The position numbers and the translations under genes are program-made. Shown piece after piece: positions 4,999-6,575 of a stretch of 6,575 nucleotides of DNA. The notes under the pieces were generated by a model that was not told the DNA's origin, did not search any database, and saw only the letters and a program-made list of their open reading frames with translations. The stretch spans positions 1-6,575 of the forward strand of contig JBOGGN010000212.1 of NCBI GenBank assembly GCA_050744165.1, given 5' to 3'. This DNA comes from JBOGGN01 sp050744165 (lineage in GTDB: Bacteria; Actinomycetota; Acidimicrobiia; Acidimicrobiales; Palsa-688). Within the stretch, counting starts at the first letter, position 1. Each line of letters begins with the position of its first letter.

Positions 4999-6048
4999 AT
5001 GGGCAAGCGCGTGCTGATCACCGGCCTCGGGAGCTTTTGGGGCGGCCGCATGGCCCAGGCCCTCGAGGCCGACCCCGACATCGAGCACATCATCGGCCTC
5101 GACGTGACCGAGCCCACCGTCCCACTGGAGCGCACCGAGTACGTCCGGGCCGACCAGAGCTACTCGATCCTGTCGCGCATCGTGAAGGCCACCCAGGTGG
5201 ACACCATCGTTCACACCTTCCTCATCGTGGACTCCACCCGCGGCAGCGCCCGCCAGCTGCACGAGACCAACGTCATCGGAACCATGAACCTGCTGGCCGC
5301 CGCCGGCGCCGCCGGGAGCTCGGTGCGCCACATCATCGTGAAGTCCTCCAGCCTCGTCTACGGGGCCAGCCAGCAGGACCCGGCGTGGTTCCGGGAGCCG
5401 ATGAGCCGGGTCAGCCCTCCCCGGAACCGCGTCGAGCGTTCGCTGGTCGAGGTGGAGGACTACCTGCGCGACTTCGCCGACGACAGCCCCCACGTCCTCG
5501 TCACCCTCTTGCGGTTCACCAACGTCCTCGGCACCGACATCGTCACGCCGATCTCGGCCGTCCTCGAGCAGGGTGTGGCCCCCGCCATCCTCGGTTTCGA
5601 TCCCCTCGTGCAGTTCGTCGAGGAGGACGACGTCATCCGGTGTCTCAAGTTCGTCTTCGATCGCCACCTTCCGGGCGTCTACAACGTGGCCGGGGACGGC
5701 CGCATCCCGTGGAGCGAGGTGGCCCACCTCTGCGACGCCCGCGTGCTGCCCGTCCTTCCGCCCGTGCTGACCGGCATCTTTGCCGGGACCCTCGGCACCC
5801 TCGGAGTGATGGCCGTGCCCCCCGAGCTGCTCGACCTCCTCCGCTACGGGCGCGGCGTGGACAACCGCAAGCTCAAGCAGGCGGGCTTCCGCTACCAGCA
5901 CACGTCGGCCGGCGCCGTCGAGTGCTTTGCCCGCGGTCGGCGGCTGCGGCGCACGATCGGAGAGAGCCGGCCCGCCTACACCTACGAGGTCGACGTGGAG
6001 CAGTTCTTCCGCCGCTCCTCCGCCGTGGTACACCCCCAGGAGGCCTGA
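4999..6048 (+). CDS. Extended SDR family NAD-dependent epimerase/dehydratase-like protein
   Basis: This 349-residue protein has an N-terminal Rossmann nucleotide-binding motif, VLITGLGSFWGG (5-16), an acidic residue after the second strand (IIGLDVTEP), VDTIVHTF, LHETNVIGTMNLLAAA and SSSLVYGA (116-123). These are all typical of the GalE-like extended SDR class. The usual catalytic YxxxK is not visible: by alignment its positions fall at Asn143 and Arg147 (NRVER), followed by the conserved-type Glu151. Epimerase or dehydratase activity should therefore not be assumed. The ATG at 4999 is chosen because the Rossmann motif starts at residue 5; a longer in-frame GTG at 4981 would overlap the upstream gene. 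There is no Shine-Dalgarno sequence, so translation is probably coupled to the acyltransferase gene 5 bp upstream. It resembles mycobacterial Rv0501 (annotated galE2), which sits beside an acyltransferase-like gene, Rv0502; this is recalled, not searched. The substrate is unknown. Confidence 0.82.
   Translation: MGKRVLITGLGSFWGGRMAQALEADPDIEHIIGLDVTEPTVPLERTEYVRADQSYSILSRIVKATQVDTIVHTFLIVDSTRGSARQLHETNVIGTMNLLAAAGAAGSSVRHIIVKSSSLVYGASQQDPAWFREPMSRVSPPRNRVERSLVEVEDYLRDFADDSPHVLVTLLRFTNVLGTDIVTPISAVLEQGVAPAILGFDPLVQFVEEDDVIRCLKFVFDRHLPGVYNVAGDGRIPWSEVAHLCDARVLPVLPPVLTGIFAGTLGTLGVMAVPPELLDLLRYGRGVDNRKLKQAGFRYQHTSAGAVECFARGRRLRRTIGESRPAYTYEVDVEQFFRRSSAVVHPQEA
6038..6043 (+). promoter_or_regulatory. 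Strong Shine-Dalgarno site for the crotonase gene
   Basis: AGGAGG lies inside the last codons of the SDR gene, 11 bp before the ATG at 6055. It is the only canonical Shine-Dalgarno sequence noticed before any gene in the window, and it fixes the start of the crotonase-like gene. Confidence 0.75.
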
Positions 6049-6054
6049 TCGACT

Positions 6055-6575
6055 ATGACCGATGACCGCCTGGTGGAGCTGGAGCGGCGCGACGGCGTGG
6101 CCCTCGTAACCCTGGCCGACCCCGGGAAGCGCAACATGCTCTCCGACGCCATGGTCGCCGACCTCCTTGGGGTGCTGGACGAGGTCGAGGGGGCGTCCGA
6201 CCTCGGCGCCCTCGTGGTGACCGGAGCCCCGCCGGCCTTCTGCGCCGGGGCCAACCTCGGGAACCTGAACCGGGCCGGGGAGGGTGCCCGGCGCGAAGGA
6301 GGATCGGGTCAGGCGTCCGGCCTGCGCGGCATCTACGAGGCCTTCCTGCGCGTGAGCCGCTGCCCCCTGCCGACGGTCGCCGCCGTCAACGGCGCCGCGG
6401 TCGGCGCGGGCATGAACCTGTCCCTGGCGTGCGACGTCCGGGTGGCCGCCCGTTCGGCTCGCTTCGACACCCGGTTCCTGGAGCTCGGCCTGCACCCGGG
6501 CGGAGGCCACACGTGGATGCTGCAGCGGGCCGTCGGGCACCAGACCGCCCTGGCCATGGTGCTGTTCGGCCAGAT
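6055..6575 (+). CDS. Enoyl-CoA hydratase/isomerase (crotonase) superfamily protein, N-terminal part (partial)
   Basis: The frame is open from the ATG at 6055 to the window edge (173 complete codons). The ATG follows AGGAGG at good spacing and lies 6 bp after the SDR stop, so the genes form one operon. Crotonase signatures are present in order: VALVTLADPGKRNMLS (15-30), the first oxyanion-hole segment FCAGANL (62-68), the second, VNGAAVGAGMNLSLACDVRVA (111-131), and FLELGLHPGGG (141-151). Crotonases act on acyl-CoA thioesters in the cytoplasm, stabilising an enolate. By alignment with mitochondrial hydratase, catalytic Glu144 corresponds to Asn121 and Glu164 to about Phe141, so simple hydratase activity is unlikely. 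Isomerase, hydrolase or another crotonase reaction is possible; Glu143 nearby could act as an alternative acid/base. The C-terminal helical region lies beyond the window. Context with the acyltransferase suggests acyl-lipid metabolism. Confidence 0.82.
   Translation, partial: MTDDRLVELERRDGVALVTLADPGKRNMLSDAMVADLLGVLDEVEGASDLGALVVTGAPPAFCAGANLGNLNRAGEGARREGGSGQASGLRGIYEAFLRVSRCPLPTVAAVNGAAVGAGMNLSLACDVRVAARSARFDTRFLELGLHPGGGHTWMLQRAVGHQTALAMVLFGQ

Noticed and set aside
4990..6540. Minus-strand open frame of 516 codons antisense to the SDR and crotonase genes
   Set aside because: It is rich in Gly, Ala, Val, Asp and His with no domain pattern. Long antisense frames are expected opposite GC-rich genes, and the plus strand carries clear family motifs throughout.

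Overview
The window is GC-rich and densely coded, with strongly GC-biased third codon positions, overlapping stop/start codons and several apparently leaderless starts. This points to an Actinomycetota chromosome. The acyltransferase/SDR pair resembles a mycobacterial pair (Rv0502/Rv0501-like, from memory), and the left-end gene resembles an actinobacterial HicB-like antitoxin family. A non-mycobacterial lineage such as Acidimicrobiia is possible but cannot be shown from this sequence. No rRNA, tRNA, CRISPR array or mobile element was seen.

Layout, left to right. (1) Positions 1-388, minus strand: the N-terminal part of a HicB-like antitoxin-type protein, cut by the window edge. (2) Positions 389-604: a divergent regulatory region. 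It holds two back-to-back promoters that both look leaderless, a cluster of four copies of TGGCAYCAY, and a perfect GGGATATCCC palindrome. (3) Positions 605-3923, plus strand: a compact three-gene molybdate/tungstate operon. It encodes a small regulator that joins a MerR/BldC-type helix-turn-helix to a Mop (molybdate-binding) domain, a ModA/WtpA-like substrate-binding lipoprotein, and one 659-residue polypeptide that fuses the ModB permease to the ModC ATPase. The genes overlap by 4 bp (ATGA) and 1 bp (TAGTG). (4) Positions 3924-4102: a short gap with a hairpin, an imperfect inverted repeat and a candidate -10 element. (5) Positions 4103-6575, plus strand: a lipid-related cluster. It encodes a PlsC-type acyltransferase, an extended SDR/epimerase-like protein that appears to lack the YxxxK catalytic pair, and a crotonase-fold protein that runs off the right edge and appears to lack both hydratase glutamates.

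How the genes may work together. The lipoprotein would capture the oxyanion outside the membrane and hand it to the fused permease/ATPase. The HTH-Mop protein is well placed to sense intracellular molybdate and adjust the operon, possibly from the divergent region. The right-hand cluster looks like acyl-lipid or acyl-CoA metabolism, with the three genes probably co-transcribed and translationally coupled. The most notable points are the phased repeat cluster over the divergent promoters, the complete sensor-plus-transporter operon with a fused transporter, and two adjacent enzymes with atypical active sites.
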